A stretch of DNA of 38,124 nucleotides, taken from the IMG/VR virus record IMGVR_UViG_3300033233_000092, positions 1 to 38,124 of that record. One strand, written 5' to 3'. The stretch's first letter is position 1. Each line of letters starts with the position of its first letter. Of this stretch, positions 36,177 to 38,124 are shown piece by piece. This stretch comes from a virus. The notes beneath the pieces were generated by a model. It did not search any database and was not told the DNA's origin. It saw only the letters and a list, made by a program, of their open reading frames with translations. The position numbers were made by a program, and so were the translations under genes.

Positions 36177-36683
36177 TTATGGATACCAGAGTATGCGAGG
36201 GTATATATATGGCGTCGAGAAGCCCATCGTTACGTTTCGATATGAGATGCGCACGCGGTATTCATACGACATGTCGTCAATTGCATCTGTTTCTGCCGAA
36301 CGTAAATGATATTCCTTCCGCACGCCTAAGTTGGTTGTGTTAATCAATGAGTCGGTGAGAACGGTACTATATGAGCCTGCGGCAGTGCTATTGTGCGCTG
36401 GCAGTCGACGCTCGACGTAGACATCTGCGCTGCATGAATCTTTGACTATTAGCTCAAGCGTTACATACGGCAACCCGCCAACTTTGAAGTGGGAGGAGTT
36501 TGCGATCCATGTTGACGACGCACGCGGCAATGTATCGGCTGTATTTTTGACGAACGATACGCTATCCGTCGGCGTGAGGACGTGGACGTTGTATGCAAGC
36601 CCCGGTTGTAGTTTTACTTTTTGCTGTGCCTCGAGAGGCATTGCAATGACGAGCAGAAGCAGGATAATTGAAAATTGTTTCAT
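36177..36683 (-). CDS. Predicted secreted protein within the head cluster
   Basis: 168 residues. A clear signal peptide (MKQFSIILLLLVIAMPLEAQ) precedes a beta-rich domain with YVTLELIVKDSCSADVYVE and RVRISYRNVTMGF. No lipobox. An exported protein amid capsid and connector genes is unexpected. It may be a late-expressed periplasmic or surface protein rather than a virion part. Not recognised. Confidence 0.65.
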   Translation of the reverse strand: MKQFSIILLLLVIAMPLEAQQKVKLQPGLAYNVHVLTPTDSVSFVKNTADTLPRASSTWIANSSHFKVGGLPYVTLELIVKDSCSADVYVERRLPAHNSTAAGSYSTVLTDSLINTTNLGVRKEYHLRSAETDAIDDMSYEYRVRISYRNVTMGFSTPYIYPRILWYP

Positions 36684-36742
36684 GAAAAAATTCTCCTTTC
36701 TGAAGAATTAAAATTGTGAATTCAATATTTTTTTTGAACAGT

Positions 36743-36955
36743 TTATTCTTTGCCTTTTTTCGCCTTACCAGCATCCACTGTTGCAACTGCCTTGGTACTT
36801 TCGACGGCTTTGCTGTTGGCGATTAATTCGCGGGCGGTTGCGTATGGCAGTTCGAGGACTGAACCTTTGCCGTATTCTTTTACCGGCACGTTTTCGCCTG
36901 TCGAGAGACGAACGCTGCGGATGATTTCTACTTTTTGTGTCTTTGGCGCTTTCAT
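36743..36955 (-). CDS. Small protein after the capsid gene
   Basis: 70 residues. VEIIRSVRLSTGENVPVKEYGKGSVLELPYATARELIANSKA is the layout of small proteins often found right after capsid genes. Lys/Ala-rich tail. A head-associated role is suggested by place only. Confidence 0.6.
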   Translation of the reverse strand: MKAPKTQKVEIIRSVRLSTGENVPVKEYGKGSVLELPYATARELIANSKAVESTKAVATVDAGKAKKGKE

Positions 36956-37003
36956 GATTCTTTTCGCTCCTTTGTTTTATAATTGTTTTTGAATTTGATT
37001 TTT

Positions 37004-37042
37004 AAACCCCTCTCAATCTCCCCTTTTTTTATAAAGGGGAGA
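37004..37042. repeat. GGGGAGAT...AGAGGGG palindromic element after the capsid gene
   Basis: Arms TCTCCCCTTT (37017-37026) and AAAGGGGAGA (37033-37042) plus AAACCCCTCT. It lies directly after the capsid stop and could form a stem at the 3' end of the capsid message. Confidence 0.8.
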
Positions 37043-37064
37043 CGAAAAAGAGGTGGTTAATTAT

Positions 37065-38124
37065 TTAGCTGAATGTCGTGCAGATGGACAATGCGCCCGG
37101 CTGTACGTAGGCATAATCGCCCGTCTGGAAGCCGACGATGCGCGTTCCGCCGCTCGTTAATAGCGCTTCTTTTGAAATCGCAATATCGAGCACGCCCCAC
37201 AATCCCATGACGATGGAATTGAAGGCGCCGAATCCTATCTTCAACGTGCTCATGCCCGTCGTTACGAGCACGGGATAGCCGTTCATTTCATTCCCTGTGA
37301 CGAGATAGATGCCCGATGTGTTCGAACCTTTCAACCGGGTTTTCAGCGTGCCGCGCACCGATGGACGCATGACGAAGGCAAGCGGACCGTAATCGTCCGC
37401 GTTGGCTTCTGCTACGTCAGTTTCGAATTCGACTGCACTTTCCCAGTTGAAATCAGTTCCGTCAACTGTGCCGATGCCAGAGACGTTGATTAAGCCGCGC
37501 GGTTCTCCGCTCGCTGCGGCGCCGTCAAAAAGCGCTGTATTGAATTTGCGCGCGATGACTTGCGCCACTGCGTTCAACACGATGCCGTCAACTGCGGGCG
37601 TGGATTGCAGCATCAGTTCTCGCGTGATGTCTACCCATGCGCCGACTGTTTTTGGCGCGAGCGCTGCCTGACCGAATGTCGGCTGTGATTCGGTGGTCGG
37701 GTCACCTTCTGTGGCTATCCAATATGCGGTCGGGTCGCCCGTGGCCCTGGGAATTGTAACATTGCCGCGCAATCCGGGAAGCATTTGTATGCCAAGCTGG
37801 AATGCGAGCAGCTTTGCACGGAGCAAGTCTTCGTAACTCGCCGCCATCAAGTCGGTGCCGACGAGATTGCCGCCAGCCGTGGAGGTCGTGATGTTCAAAT
37901 CACGCTGGCTAATTCCTGCGCGTTGAAGGATCGTTCGCACGACGCGTTCCTGCGCCGGTGTGATGTTCAGCTCTGCTCGCTGGACTTCGTAGGGCACGTA
38001 GAATCCCTGGGGCGGACCAAGTTTCTTGGCGATTTCATTCGAGCATTCACGCTCGAATGTGGCATCGACGTCGTTTTCATTTTTAAGTATGCCCCGGATT
38101 GACCGCATTACTGAATAGTTCTTG
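37065..38124 (-). CDS. Major capsid domain of the protease-capsid fusion (runs off the right edge into base 1114 region)
   Basis: This is the C-terminal part of the frame that begins at 1114. Within it, YSVMRSIRGILKNEND starts the conserved region (an ATG at 38108 is internal, not the true start). NLVGTDLMAASYEDLLRAKLLAF, WVDITRELMLQST, AVAQVIARKFNTALFDGAAA and GVLDIAISKEALLTSGG are HK97-fold capsid features. It forms the icosahedral shell. The delta/scaffold segment (fusion residues ~241-330) precedes it and would be removed by the protease. Confidence 0.92.
   Translation of the reverse strand, partial: KNYSVMRSIRGILKNENDVDATFERECSNEIAKKLGPPQGFYVPYEVQRAELNITPAQERVVRTILQRAGISQRDLNITTSTAGGNLVGTDLMAASYEDLLRAKLLAFQLGIQMLPGLRGNVTIPRATGDPTAYWIATEGDPTTESQPTFGQAALAPKTVGAWVDITRELMLQSTPAVDGIVLNAVAQVIARKFNTALFDGAAASGEPRGLINVSGIGTVDGTDFNWESAVEFETDVAEANADDYGPLAFVMRPSVRGTLKTRLKGSNTSGIYLVTGNEMNGYPVLVTTGMSTLKIGFGAFNSIVMGLWGVLDIAISKEALLTSGGTRIVGFQTGDYAYVQPGALSICTTFS
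37985..38124. repeat. Terminal overlap copy 2
   Basis: Matches 1-140 with one difference (a at 38102 versus c at 118). See copy 1. Confidence 0.93.

Overview
The window is a complete temperate, tailed (siphovirus-type) phage or prophage genome, linearised at an arbitrary point. Bases 1-140 are repeated at 37985-38124 with one mismatch, and one open reading frame (protease-capsid) runs across the join, so the molecule is best read as a circle of about 37,984 bp. Virion genes follow a lambda-like plan: Nu1/GpA terminase, GpW-like joiner, lambda-type portal, HK97-type protease-capsid fusion, connector proteins, tail tube, G/GT frameshift chaperone, tape measure, tail tip and fibres, holin candidates. 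The host is probably a Bacteroidota/Ignavibacteriota-type (FCB) bacterium. That is an inference from the style of the signal peptides and the many dispersed 7-bp and palindromic repeats, not from any marker gene.

Layout. Nearly everything is on the minus strand and reads as one long programme, from 18655 down to 1, across the join, and on down from 38124 to 21810. Only 18751-21525 is on the plus strand. That part is the lysogeny module: CI-like repressor, an overlapping lipoprotein gene, tyrosine integrase, attP (the 3' part of a tRNA-Leu(CAA) gene flanked by paired integrase arm sites), then a two-gene cargo unit with its own promoter. A consensus promoter at 18700-18728, with a putative operator in its spacer, fires leftward into the early genes.

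Early region (18655 to about 9324): some twenty small, tightly overlapping genes, many under 120 residues and unrecognised. Identified ones are an excisionase-like HTH protein, a YkgJ-type Cys-cluster protein, an M15 peptidase (likely endolysin), a DUF1064 nuclease, a HerA/FtsK-like ATPase, an HNH nuclease and a ParB-methyltransferase hybrid that has lost its catalytic centre. I recognise no polymerase, primase or replication initiator.

Packaging and head (9339 to 1, then 38124 to 35383): Gp37/Gp68 protein, terminase subunits, a DNA methyltransferase, small genes, then a gene-free stretch of about 530 bp (3919-4452) holding a promoter between two terminators. This is the best candidate for late-gene control. 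It is followed by the GpW-like joiner, portal and protease-capsid fusion, which has a strong internal ribosome binding site for making capsid alone, then the connectors.

Tail and lysis (35370 to 21810): tail tube with a Gly-rich insertion, G/GT frameshift pair, Z-like protein, tape measure, tip, repeat-rich appendages including a fibre with a Sec signal peptide, small membrane proteins (holin candidates), and an inner-membrane-anchored protein with an outer-membrane-like C-terminus. A terminator at 21662-21708 closes the operon against the converging plus-strand cargo unit.

The most unusual trait is the density of host-style repeats: 7-bp tandem repeats at about a dozen gene borders, a GGGGAGAT...AGAGGGG palindromic element in four places, and GC palindromes. 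Several lie inside genes and encode protein sequence.
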